Positions 15,572 to 22,793 are shown, counted from the first letter of the stretch. The stretch: 29,238 nucleotides of DNA from Candidatus Tectimicrobiota bacterium (GCA_016190025.1 JACPRG010000062.1:1-29238), one strand, 5' to 3'. Numbers and translations are program-made. Notes: generated by a model not told the origin, from the sequence alone.

Positions 15572-15864
15572 CCTTGCGGGAAGCCGTCCCCGGAGGCAGC
15601 GGGTTTTTTCTTTACGGCTTGACCCGGCGCGCGCTTTCAGAGACAGAAAATCCCAGTTTATACAGGGCTCAGTAATTTTGCGGATATTTTTCAGTATTTC
15701 CCCCATTGCGTCCTGCCCGCAAATCTATTTGGATTGACATTCACGCGGGTTCAGTACTCGCTCAGGGGGGGTGTCATCCGAGTCGGACCTGTCAGGGCAG
15801 GCCAGCGGGGACACATCACGGTTTCCTCCCTGGGAGACAATGGCCCCTGGTGGAGGAGGCGAAG
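15572..15864. other. Gene-free stretch after the transposase remnant
   Basis: The stretch is AT-richer than its surroundings. It contains an IS-end-like motif (15632-15655), a T-run (15604-15609) and a TTGACA at 15734-15739 without a convincing -10. I see no gene of its own; a GGAGGAGG ribosome site for the next gene lies at its right end. Confidence 0.5.
15632..15655 (+). repeat. IS-end-like motif, copy 1
   Basis: CGCTTTCAGAGA (15632-15643) followed by a GAAAATCCCA-type block lies 60 bases after the transposase stop, where an insertion-sequence end is expected. The same 12 bases plus a similar block recur at 16821-16845. Confidence 0.5.
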
Positions 15865-16584
15865 ATGGTGATTCATCGGTCTTTGTGCGTGTTTGTTTTT
15901 CTCGCCGCGACGAGTTTGCTTGTTGACCGGGTTCAGGCCCAGCCCCCACCGTCGTCCGGCTTCCGCAACGTTACGATCCCACTGAAGCGGCATCCGCAGG
16001 GTGAGGCGATAATGGCGAAAACCGCGAAAAACGCCGCCCTTGTGGACATCAACTTTCGCTTTCTCAATAAGACGTATGAGAAGGATGTATGGACCGGCCC
16101 TCGTTGGGCGAGAGCACGGGTTTCTTGCGTCCGCTTCAAAGCGCTTAGTGGTTTCCGCATGCGGATCGATCCGCCGAAATATCAGCTCACGATGCAGGGG
16201 CTCGTGATTCAGCAGAACATCGCGCGGGTGGCTGCCCACGGCGTCCGGGTCAAGTGGCAACTCGGGCCGTGCGTTGAACATGCAGCCGGCGTCGGCATCA
16301 GCCTGTCTGACATCCGGTTTGTGTATAAGGCGCGGCCGCTTCTGACCTTCGATGGGAAGGGGATTTGCCGGTTAACATACAATCAGGACACAGGAGGACT
16401 TCGGGTCGCCATCGGCGGGATGAACATCACGGGCCTCCAGAACGACCTGGACCGGTTAGCCAAGAACGCGGTTCGGGAAGGAGTCAACTTCACCCTTGAG
16501 GGTGCGTACGGTTCTCTCATCGAAAACTCGCTGAAGCGGGTTGTGCTCGACGTCTGCGGCGGGGGCGTGAAGGTTTACAATTGA
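15865..16584 (+). CDS. Secreted protein of unknown function
   Basis: The gene encodes 239 residues from ATG 15865, preceded by a GGAGGAGG ribosome site. A clear signal peptide (hydrophobic LCVFVFLAATSLLV, cleavage near VQAQ-PPP) sends it to the periplasm or outside. The mature part is beta-rich with four cysteines (VSCVRF, GPCVEH, KGICRLTY, LDVCGGG), enough for two disulfides. I recognise no family. Base and codon use is less GC-rich than the enzymes before it (many AAA, TTT and AAT codons), and the gene is bracketed by IS-end-like motifs at 15632 and 16821, which suggests acquisition by transfer. An upstream extension to 15706 is open but would hide the signal peptide. Confidence 0.7.
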   Translation: MVIHRSLCVFVFLAATSLLVDRVQAQPPPSSGFRNVTIPLKRHPQGEAIMAKTAKNAALVDINFRFLNKTYEKDVWTGPRWARARVSCVRFKALSGFRMRIDPPKYQLTMQGLVIQQNIARVAAHGVRVKWQLGPCVEHAAGVGISLSDIRFVYKARPLLTFDGKGICRLTYNQDTGGLRVAIGGMNITGLQNDLDRLAKNAVREGVNFTLEGAYGSLIENSLKRVVLDVCGGGVKVYN

Positions 16585-17043
16585 GGGTACTGTTGCCCCG
16601 GATGGGCCGTTTGTGCCCGGCACTTGGCGGATGGCTCCCGATGGAGGTGGCGTCTGTGTGAAGGGGGGAGTCTGCCCATTCTGCGCCCGGCGCGCTGGGA
16701 AGGGACGCTGGAAGGGCTCGATGCGACTGAGGCCCGGTGCCTGTTACGGGAGTACAAAACGCACTTGACAGGCGGAGGGGAGGGGTGTGGAATCAACTGA
16801 TGCAGCGAAAAATGTCAGTACGCTTTCAGAGATGGGAAATTCCCATGTCAATGCACCAGTAGGCGGGAATGGCTCCTTCCCAGTCTGAGATGAGAAATCC
16901 CGAGGTAAAGGTTCGTCTTTGGCGAGCAAGGCATGGGTCTACATGTCCTGTTAGGCACCGGTCGTTTCGGCGGCTACATCGAGCGTGGATACACGGGGCC
17001 ATATCCCAATAAAGATGAAATATGAGGAGATGGAGGGCGTCCC
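16585..17043. other. Gene-free stretch with IS-end-like motifs and a possible promoter
   Basis: One plus-strand frame (16591-16800) is open for 69 codons without a credible start; its peptide includes WEGTLEGLDATEARCLLREY and may be a gene remnant, unrecognised. TTGACA (16765-16770), 17 bases and TGGAAT (16788-16793) could be a promoter for the binding protein at 17044. IS-end-like motifs lie at 16821-16845 and 16882-16902. Confidence 0.4.
16821..16902 (+). repeat. IS-end-like motif, copies 2 and 3
   Basis: Copy 2 (16821-16845) repeats CGCTTTCAGAGA exactly and contains the palindrome TGGGAAATTCCCA (16833-16845). Copy 3 (16882-16902) is a looser relative with TGAGATGAGAAATCCC. No transposase lies beside them, so they look like scars of lost elements. 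Confidence 0.4.
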
Positions 17044-18030
17044 ATGAAAAAGGAGGTTCGGTTTTCGTTTGTCTCTTTGGGGATTTTCTTCCTGACGGTG
17101 AGCCTCGCTTTGGCGTCGGAGAAGAAAGACCTGAAATTCGCCAGCGATTGGGTCTTCCACGGAGGTTATGCCCCCTTTTTTGTGGCTTTAGAGAAGGGGC
17201 ATTACACCGAGAGAGGACTTAAGGTCAGCGTTGAGAGGGGCTACGGCGCCGCCGATGGGATCAAGAGATTGCTCGGCGGGGCGAATGACCTCATCTTCGG
17301 GGACAGCGGGGCCGCTATCCTCGCGCGGGCCGACGGAGCCAAGGTCAAGCTCACGGGGCTCATCTACGAAAAGGCTCCCTTTGTCATTTATTCCCTGAAA
17401 AAGAGCGGCATTACGGAGCCCAAGCACCTGGAAGGGAAGAAGATTGCGACCAATGCCGGAGATGCCAATTACTTGCTTTTCCCCGCCTTGGCCCGCGCGA
17501 CAGGGATCGATGCCAAGAAGATCAGCTGGGTGACCGTTTCTCCACCGCAGAAGATTCCTGTGCTGATGGCCGAAAAAGTGGCGGCGATGACCCTTTTTGT
17601 GATTTCAGAGCCGATTGTGGCCCAACAGGCTGCGAAGCTCGGTGGGTACAACAGGATTCTCTATGCGGACTATGGCGTGGATATTTATAGTAATGGCATC
17701 ACAGCACTGGATAAGTTTATCGCGGAGAATCCCGGAAGCGTCCGGGGGTTCGTCCAGGGGACGGTCAAGGCATACGAATACTCTTTCGCCCATTTGGATG
17801 AGGCGGTTCGGATCATCCTCAAGTACCAGCCCCATCTGGAACCCGGCATCTCACGGGCCTCTCTCGAAGCCGTGAAGGCGGTTGTCCTGACGCCGGCGGC
17901 CAAGGCGAACGGCGTCGGATGGGTTGTGGAGGAAAAAATGCGGCGCACTCGGGATATCATTTTGTCCGCCTATGGGAAGACGGCTCAGGTTTCTCTGCAG
18001 GATATCTACACGAATCAGTTCCTTCGGTGA
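17044..18030 (+). CDS. ABC-type substrate-binding protein, NMT1/THI5-like
   Basis: The protein has 328 residues with a signal peptide (RFSFVSLGIFFLTVSLALA-SEKK). It begins LKFASDWVFHGGYAPFFVALEKGHYTERGLKVSV, the NMT1/THI5-like opening, and contains ILYADYGVDIYSNGITAL, close to the matching region of the minus-strand protein at 2948-3982. A GGAGGG site precedes the ATG. No permease or ATPase follows; instead an M20-type hydrolase starts 96 bases downstream, so the pair may import and process one compound. The DNA is clearly less GC-rich than the rest of the window, hinting at transfer. Ligand unknown. Confidence 0.9.
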   Translation: MKKEVRFSFVSLGIFFLTVSLALASEKKDLKFASDWVFHGGYAPFFVALEKGHYTERGLKVSVERGYGAADGIKRLLGGANDLIFGDSGAAILARADGAKVKLTGLIYEKAPFVIYSLKKSGITEPKHLEGKKIATNAGDANYLLFPALARATGIDAKKISWVTVSPPQKIPVLMAEKVAAMTLFVISEPIVAQQAAKLGGYNRILYADYGVDIYSNGITALDKFIAENPGSVRGFVQGTVKAYEYSFAHLDEAVRIILKYQPHLEPGISRASLEAVKAVVLTPAAKANGVGWVVEEKMRRTRDIILSAYGKTAQVSLQDIYTNQFLR

Positions 18031-18034
18031 TATG

Positions 18035-18052
18035 GGGACAGTTCTCTGTCTC
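18035..18052. repeat. Small hairpin GGGACAG-TTCT-CTGTCTC after the binding-protein gene
   Basis: A seven-pair stem (one G-T) with a TTCT loop begins five bases after the stop codon. No T-run follows. The GGGGACAG core resembles REP-type palindromes linked to RAYT transposases, and its complement CTGTCCCC occurs at 26371-26378. Confidence 0.35.
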
Positions 18053-18126
18053 ACCAAGTCCGAAGGAGGAGATGATCGGGACCAAACGGCGGATTGGGAA
18101 GTGAGGAAATCGGGAGAGCAGGATCA

Positions 18127-19386
18127 ATGGGAAAAGCTTCTGAGCAGGGCAAGATCCTTTCCGGGATTCATCCGGAGGAGGTGGTCGACTTGGCCGTCGC
18201 CCTGGGAAACATCCCAAGCCCAACGGGAGAAGAGAAGGCCATTGGGGACTTTCTCTTCGAGAGGCTGAAGCAAGAGGGATTTCATCCCAGCCGGCAGCGG
18301 GCGGCCGAGGGGCGGGAAAACATCATCGCGCGCCTTCCCGGAAAGGGCGGAGGAAGGAGTCTTCTCTTCAATGCTCATATGGACACGGCCATCTGGGCTC
18401 CCCATGACTATTGGATCATAGGCGAGGAGAAGCCCGACTACAATCAGGCGTGGGTGACTGACGGCAAGGTCTATGGCAAGGGCGTCGTGAACGACAAGGG
18501 CCCCATGGCGGCCTTTCTCATCGCCGCGAAGGCCCTTCGGGCGAGCGGAGTGCCCTTGCGGGGGGATGTCACCCTGACCATGGTGGTCGGCGAGATTGGC
18601 CAGGCCCCCATCGATGAGTACCAGGGGACACAATACCTCGGGAAGGGGCTGGGGGCGAGGCATCTCGTCGATCACGGGGTCTTTGCGGATTGCGCTCTCG
18701 TGGCCGAAGCGACCCACTTCGGCCTGACCTGGGCGGAATGCGGGGCCTTGTACATCAAGATCACAACCCGCGGCCAGACGCTTTACACGCCTTACGTCCA
18801 ACGCCCCCACCGAGCCGAAGAAAGCCCGAGCGCCCTGGTCCGGATGGCGAAGCTTGTCCTCGCCCTTGAGGATTGGGCCTTAGAGTACGAACAAAAGCGG
18901 GTCCTCCCCATCGAGGTCGGTGAGATCCGGCCAAGGGTCAACGTGGGGGCCATCCGGTCGGGCGTCCCCTTCCATCCGTCCAACACCCCTTCCATCTGTT
19001 GCAGCTATCTCGACGTGCGCCTCCTGCCGGGGGCTGACCCCCAGCAGATCTTGGAGGAATTGCGGGCCCTGACCAAGAAGGTCGGCATCGAAGCTGAATT
19101 TGAGATTTATTTGTTCCGGCCCGGTTACATCGGAAAGAACATCGAGCACATCCGGGAGGCCCTGGAGACCGCTCACCAGGAAGTCTTCGGCACGAAGCCT
19201 GGGGGAGTTCCGCCCCCCGTAACCAGCATGTGGCGGGACGTGAACGTTTTTAACGCCGCCGGAATCCCATCCATCACTTACGGCCCCGGCTCCGGGGCCG
19301 GCGAGGGGACCAGCTATCTCACGGTCGAAGACCTGCTCCACGCCTCTCAGGTCTATGCCCTGACGGCCTTCTTTGCCTGCCGTTAA
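18127..19386 (+). CDS. M20-family metallohydrolase-like protein (ArgE/DapE/carboxypeptidase type), divergent
   Basis: From ATG 18127 the protein has 419 residues with an M20 layout. Metal-ligand candidates are His84 and Asp86 (FNAHMDTAIW), Asp123 (GVVNDKGPMAA) and the acidic residue of VAEATHFG. The usual catalytic Glu-Glu pair is Glu156-Ile157 (VVGEIGQ), and the C-terminal histidine of the GPG..H..DE motif is absent (YGPGSGAGEGTSYLTVEDL). The dimer-domain histidine is also replaced (GQTLYTPY). It is therefore either a divergent amidohydrolase with altered metal binding or a non-peptidase relative. It follows an orphan binding protein, suggesting cleavage of an imported amide or peptide-like compound. 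A TTG at 18094 is an alternative start. Confidence 0.8.
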   Translation: MGKASEQGKILSGIHPEEVVDLAVALGNIPSPTGEEKAIGDFLFERLKQEGFHPSRQRAAEGRENIIARLPGKGGGRSLLFNAHMDTAIWAPHDYWIIGEEKPDYNQAWVTDGKVYGKGVVNDKGPMAAFLIAAKALRASGVPLRGDVTLTMVVGEIGQAPIDEYQGTQYLGKGLGARHLVDHGVFADCALVAEATHFGLTWAECGALYIKITTRGQTLYTPYVQRPHRAEESPSALVRMAKLVLALEDWALEYEQKRVLPIEVGEIRPRVNVGAIRSGVPFHPSNTPSICCSYLDVRLLPGADPQQILEELRALTKKVGIEAEFEIYLFRPGYIGKNIEHIREALETAHQEVFGTKPGGVPPPVTSMWRDVNVFNAAGIPSITYGPGSGAGEGTSYLTVEDLLHASQVYALTAFFACR

Positions 19387-19488
19387 ACCCGGCGCCTTTG
19401 GCCCTTTACCCTTCTCGAGCTCATTGACAGGGGGGGATTCCAAAGGCTCACTGTCCCGTTTGAAATAACAAGAACCCCTTCGAATCCG

Positions 19489-19517
19489 TTGACATTCCAT
19501 CAATTTCGTTTTATTTG
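19489..19517 (+). promoter_or_regulatory. Candidate promoter of the SLOG-protein/LysM/apt unit
   Basis: TTGACA (19489-19494) and TATTTG (19512-19517) are 17 bases apart in an AT-rich patch 139 bases before the start at 19656. The -10 is only fair. Confidence 0.4.
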
Positions 19518-19655
19518 TTGGGCTTGGCGAGGGTGGGGAAACCCGCCTGAGAGTTCGGGGATCGGAATCCCGTTTTCGGCGTCCCGGCGAAATCCCGCTT
19601 GACGCTCTTTCCCAACGCGCTCCACGGTTGGTTGAGTCCCGGACGAGGTGGCGGT

Positions 19656-20150
19656 TTGGAAGGGAACGGAAAACCCATTGTGGGGTTGATCGGGGCAAGC
19701 CAGCCTTCAAGAGAGGTCTCCGAGCTGGCCTACGCCGTGGGACGCAAGATCGCCGAAAGAGGGGGGATCCTCGTGTGCGGCGGCCTCGGGGGCGTGATGG
19801 AAGCGGCCTGCCGGGGTGCCAAGGAGGGCGGCGGGCTCACCATCGGCATCCTTCCCGGGGCAAAGGCTGGCGAGGCCAATCCCTTCGTGGACATCCCCAT
19901 CGTGACGGGAATGGGTTTCGCCCGCAATATCATCCTGGTTCGGACCGCCCAGGCGGTCGTCGCCCTGGACGGGAGCTACGGAACCCTGTCGGAGCTGGCC
20001 CACGCCCTTCAGATGGCCAAGCCCGTGATCGGCTTGCGTTGCCGCATCGCTCCCCCGGACGTGCCCCAGGTGGAAGACCCCGAGCAGGCCGTCGCCTGGG
20101 CGTTCTCGGTGTGCGCGGGCCGCCCCGTCGGGAGAGTCGGGTCATCCTGA
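19656..20150 (+). CDS. TIGR00725-type SLOG (LOG-related) protein
   Basis: The TTG start at 19656 has GAGGTGG just upstream and gives 164 residues beginning GNGKPIVGLIGAS. The Rossmannoid features VCGGLGGVMEAACRGAKEGGG, IGILPG, TGMGFARNIILVRTAQAVVALDGSYGTLSELAHAL match TIGR00725, relatives of lysine decarboxylase-like LOG proteins that bind or hydrolyse nucleotide derivatives. DGSYGTLSE corresponds to the LOG PGGxGTxxE site but lacks the usual proline and the second glycine. The biochemical role of TIGR00725 proteins is largely unknown. It is followed after 25 bases by the LysM/M23 lipoprotein, probably in one transcript. Confidence 0.85.
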   Translation: MEGNGKPIVGLIGASQPSREVSELAYAVGRKIAERGGILVCGGLGGVMEAACRGAKEGGGLTIGILPGAKAGEANPFVDIPIVTGMGFARNIILVRTAQAVVALDGSYGTLSELAHALQMAKPVIGLRCRIAPPDVPQVEDPEQAVAWAFSVCAGRPVGRVGSS

Positions 20151-20175
20151 ACCTCGGAGGACAGCGAGAGGGAGG

Positions 20176-20919
20176 ATGAGAGGCGCCCGCCGGACCGGTT
20201 GGGTTGTGTGGGCCCTTTTGTTCCTTGTCGGGGGGTGTTCGGCCGGCGGCCTGTTCCGTCGTCCGGGCATTTACCACACCATCCGTCCGGGTGAGACGCT
20301 GTGGCGGATCTCCCAGACGTACGGAGTGGATCTGGAGGAAGTCGTCAAGGCCAATCACATCGGGGACCCGCGCCGGATCGTCGCCGGGACGAAGATCTTC
20401 ATCCCGGGCGCTTCGAGGGTGCTGGAGGTTCCGCCTCGCCTCCACGGGGCGGCCGTGGGGAAAGCGCCCCCCTGGCCGGGACGGGAGACGAGGGTCCCGA
20501 CGGGACCTCTTCCGCGAGGCCCATCCGCCCGGGTGACCCTGCCCGCGGAAGTCGACTTCATCTGGCCGATCAAAGGAAGGGTGACCTCCTTCTTCGGGCG
20601 GCGGGGGAGAGCCATGCACCAGGGCGTCGACATCGCGGCGCCCACCGGGACGCAGATCCGGGCCGCCGAAGAGGGGATGGCGATCTTCAGCGACCGCGGG
20701 CCGGGAGGCTACGGGCTGATGGTCATTTTGCGTCATCCCAACGGGTTCCACACCATCTACGCCCACAATCATAGGAACCTGGTGAGGAAGGGTCAGCGGG
20801 TCCGACAGGGAGATGTCATCGCGCTGGTCGGCAGCACCGGGCGCAGCACGGGGCCTCACCTTCACTTTGAGATCCGCAACCGCGCCCAGGCCAAAGATCC
20901 CCTTTTCTACTTGCCGTGA
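20176..20919 (+). CDS. LysM and M23 peptidase-domain lipoprotein (NlpD-like)
   Basis: The 247-residue protein starts with a lipoprotein signal ending LFLVGGC (Cys near residue 21). A LysM peptidoglycan-binding domain follows (YHTIRPGETLWRISQTYGV to GTKIFIPG, about 33-78), then a proline-rich linker and an M23 domain (about 125-247). The M23 zinc motifs HQGVDIA and HLHFEI are intact, so it may be a working endopeptidase; E. coli NlpD instead has lost these residues and activates amidases. It acts in the envelope on peptidoglycan. In many proteobacteria such a gene follows surE-pcm; here about 8.6 kb lies between. apt starts 35 bases later. Confidence 0.93.
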   Translation: MRGARRTGWVVWALLFLVGGCSAGGLFRRPGIYHTIRPGETLWRISQTYGVDLEEVVKANHIGDPRRIVAGTKIFIPGASRVLEVPPRLHGAAVGKAPPWPGRETRVPTGPLPRGPSARVTLPAEVDFIWPIKGRVTSFFGRRGRAMHQGVDIAAPTGTQIRAAEEGMAIFSDRGPGGYGLMVILRHPNGFHTIYAHNHRNLVRKGQRVRQGDVIALVGSTGRSTGPHLHFEIRNRAQAKDPLFYLP

Positions 20920-20954
20920 GCGGGCGTCCGGGGGACGCTGGGGGAGGGAAATCG

Positions 20955-21479
20955 ATGCTCGGGATTGAAGACCTGAAGCGGATGATCCGGGACATCCCGG
21001 ATTTCCCCAAAAAAGGCGTGATCTTCAAGGACATCACGACCCTCCTGTCCAACGCCAAGGCCTTCGCCACCGCCATCGACTTGATTGGGGACCGTTACAT
21101 CGACAAGAAGGTGGACCTGGTCGTCGCGGCCGAGGCCCGCGGATTCGTTTTCGGCGCCGCCCTGGCCTACAAGCTCAACGCCGGGGTCATTCTCATCCGC
21201 AAGACGGGGAAGCTTCCGTACCGGACCGTCAAGACCCTGTATGAGCTGGAATACGGAACGGATGAGCTGGAGATCCACGAGGACGCCATCTCGGAGGGGA
21301 ACCGGGTCTTGCTGGTGGATGACCTCTTGGCGACCGGAGGAACCTCTGCGGCCGCCGCCGATCTGATCCAGAGGCTCAAGGGAGACATCGTCGGCTTCGC
21401 CTTTCTCATCGAGCTCACTTTTCTCAAGGGAAGAGAGCGTCTCGGCGACTACGACATTTTCTCTCTCATTCAGTTCTGA
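20955..21479 (+). CDS. apt: Adenine phosphoribosyltransferase
   Basis: From ATG 20955 (GGGGAGGG upstream) the protein has 174 residues, the usual length. It shows IRDIPDFPKKGVIFKDITTLL at the N-terminus, AAEARGFVFGAALAYKL for the dimer/base region and the PRPP loop VLLVDDLLATGGTSAAA. It salvages adenine to AMP with PRPP in the cytoplasm. The open frame can start at 20916 but the family opening is at 20955. It ends the plus-strand unit begun by the SLOG protein and faces a small minus-strand gene. Confidence 0.95.
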   Translation: MLGIEDLKRMIRDIPDFPKKGVIFKDITTLLSNAKAFATAIDLIGDRYIDKKVDLVVAAEARGFVFGAALAYKLNAGVILIRKTGKLPYRTVKTLYELEYGTDELEIHEDAISEGNRVLLVDDLLATGGTSAAAADLIQRLKGDIVGFAFLIELTFLKGRERLGDYDIFSLIQF

Positions 21480-21608
21480 AGCGGGTTCTCCGCTGCGGGC
21501 CGCCGGGCGGTTCCGGCTTTCTCTGGACGGTGAATCCGCCCTGTCCCCTCCGATCTCCGAGCGGTCTGCGGGCCGAGGGGGGGCTGGATCAGGGGTGGGG
21601 GAGTGCGC

Positions 21609-21812
21609 TCATTCCATTTCGGCGATGAGGGCCCGTGCGGAGCATTCTTCCCGTTCGCCTTTCCCTTCGCTTCCTTTCCATTCCTGGATTCGCCGGAAGC
21701 ATTCCTCATGAAAAAAGTTGTTTTGGAAAATTCTTCCCACCTCCTCCTCAGTCAACACCTTGTCGCAAATCTCGCAGACGGGTTGCATGGGGGAAATACC
21801 GCGGAGTTTCAT
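21609..21812 (-). CDS. Small zinc-finger-like protein (67 aa)
   Basis: The 67-residue protein has a C-x2-C...H-x2-C set (Cys13, Cys16, His35, Cys38 in VCEICDKVLT and FFHEECFRRIQEW), typical of a treble-clef or LIM-like zinc knuckle, then a charged tail. GAGGAG lies eleven bases before the ATG at 21812; an internal ATG (residue 9) lacks a ribosome site. The function is unknown; such knuckles bind protein or nucleic acid. The metal-ligand spacing argues against a chance frame. It is convergent with apt. Confidence 0.65.
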   Translation of the reverse strand: MKLRGISPMQPVCEICDKVLTEEEVGRIFQNNFFHEECFRRIQEWKGSEGKGEREECSARALIAEME

Positions 21813-22156
21813 GGGTTGAGGCTCTCCTCGTTGGGGTTTTATCGGTCCTCCGGTTCGTCCGTTGGCGGTGCATACAGGATGCCAACTTGGGCGGAGATGC
21901 CCGCGCGACCCGCGCGACGGTCTCGATTCGCGCCGAAATCCGCGGGAAAATGCGAGTTACGGGTTCCCGGAAAGACCGGGAGGCTTCGCCCGGCGGGGGG
22001 GGCTGACCTGGGAGAGCGGGCGCGGACGGAAAAATTTTCCGTTTCAGCCTGCGCGCTTTGGAACGGGCTAGGACCGGGCGGAGGCTCCCGGGGCCATCTC
22101 TCTCGGCGGGGGGGATCACGGCAGACGGATGGGAAGGCGGACGTCCGGCAAACCCG
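21813..22156. other. Gene-free stretch with a long palindrome
   Basis: Frames crossing this stretch look like noise. It is very rich in C and G runs, apart from a perfect palindrome ACGGAAAAATTTTCCGT at 22026-22042. No RNA gene or clear promoter was seen. Confidence 0.45.
22026..22042. promoter_or_regulatory. Perfect 17-base palindrome, possible operator
   Basis: ACGGAAAA and TTTTCCGT flank a central A in GC-rich non-coding DNA. The symmetry suggests a dimeric regulator site; no regulator or target is assigned. Confidence 0.35.
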
Positions 22157-22315
22157 TTAGTTGGGCGTCATGACGAAGTGCAGGGCTTCGAGGGATTCGA
22201 TGAGCGTTCGGGGGCTGAACTTTTCAAAGCTTCCCACCCGAAGAATATAGGATTCGTTCAGCAGGTCGATGACTTCTTGAAGCACCCAAGGTTCAGAAAT
22301 GTCCAGGTTTTCCAT
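22157..22315 (-). CDS. Small hypothetical protein (52 aa)
   Basis: From ATG 22315, with GAGGA eight bases upstream, the frame encodes 52 residues beginning MENLDISEPWVLQEVIDLL and ending LIESLEALHFVMTPN. The composition (acidic, helical, not Pro/Arg-rich) is unlike the shadow frames of this GC-rich DNA. The longer frame to 22498 adds only noise-like sequence. I do not recognise a family. A strong minus-strand terminator lies 226 bases upstream, so it probably has its own promoter between 22316 and 22540. Confidence 0.5.
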   Translation of the reverse strand: MENLDISEPWVLQEVIDLLNESYILRVGSFEKFSPRTLIESLEALHFVMTPN

Positions 22316-22540
22316 GGCACCGTCCTCTTTCCCCGGCGGGCGTGGCATGTGTTCCCCACCGGCTGCGACGGGGAGGGGTTCTCCCTCGTCGTTCGATGGA
22401 ATCGCCCTCTTGTTTCTGCAAATCCGGTGCCAGGTTGGAAGGGGTCGGCTGGGAACGGCGCGGTCCGCTGCGGGATGTTTCGGCCGGCTCGGTCCCATTT
22501 CTGGACCGGTTCTGGATCGGGCGGAGCGGATGAGCGGCCA

Positions 22541-22567
22541 AGAAAAACGGCCCGGGAAGCCGGGCCG
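22541..22567 (-). terminator. Strong rho-independent terminator on the minus strand, no known gene upstream
   Basis: On the minus strand an eight-pair G/C stem (22567-22560 with 22555-22548) and a CTTC loop are followed by TTTTTCTT. It points away from all annotated plus-strand genes to its right, so the transcript it ends is unknown. Confidence 0.75.
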
Positions 22568-22698
22568 GCGGACGAGTAAAGGGGCCCCCTGCCGACCGGG
22601 CGCGTCAGCAGGGGGAGAGGGAGGATCAACGGTTTCGCTTATCGCGTCCCCGCCATTCTTTATCGGCCCTGGGATGCCGGGACTTTAGTGTCCGGGGG

Positions 22699-22793
22699 GA
22701 ATTTTTTTCCACCGTCGGCGCGGTTGTGCGCGGCGTGTACACATTGTAACGGTGTCCTATCACCTGTTGAATTTTTTTCCACCGTCGGCGCGG
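22699..22793. repeat. Exact 25-base direct repeat, 70-base period
   Basis: The copies are 22699-22723 and 22769-22793. Both read GAATTTTTTTCCACCGTCGG and then CGCGG. The 45 bases between them include GTGTACAC (22735-22742) and a GGTG/CACC hairpin. Confidence 0.85.
22743..22771 (-). promoter_or_regulatory. Possible minus-strand promoter upstream of the orphan terminator
   Basis: On the minus strand TTCAAC (22771-22766), 17 bases and TACAAT (22748-22743) fit a promoter with a good -10 and a poor -35. A transcript from about 22736 to the terminator at 22541 would be near 200 bases. Confidence 0.3.

Noticed and set aside
16591..16800. 69-codon open frame with WEGTLEGLDATEARC
   Set aside because: It has no credible start or ribosome site and no recognised family; it is mentioned only as a possible remnant.
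19424..19452. TTGACA at 19424 as a promoter
   Set aside because: The region 17 bases downstream (CTCACT) does not resemble a -10; the site at 19489 is better.
11667..19655. Integration of a genomic island at the tRNA-Pro 3' end
   Set aside because: I looked for a second copy of the tRNA 3' end up to 19.65 kb and for an integrase, and found neither; the accessory nature is kept as a finding without att sites.
21603..22160. 185-codon plus-strand frame
   Set aside because: It is antisense to the zinc-knuckle gene and its sequence is compositional noise.
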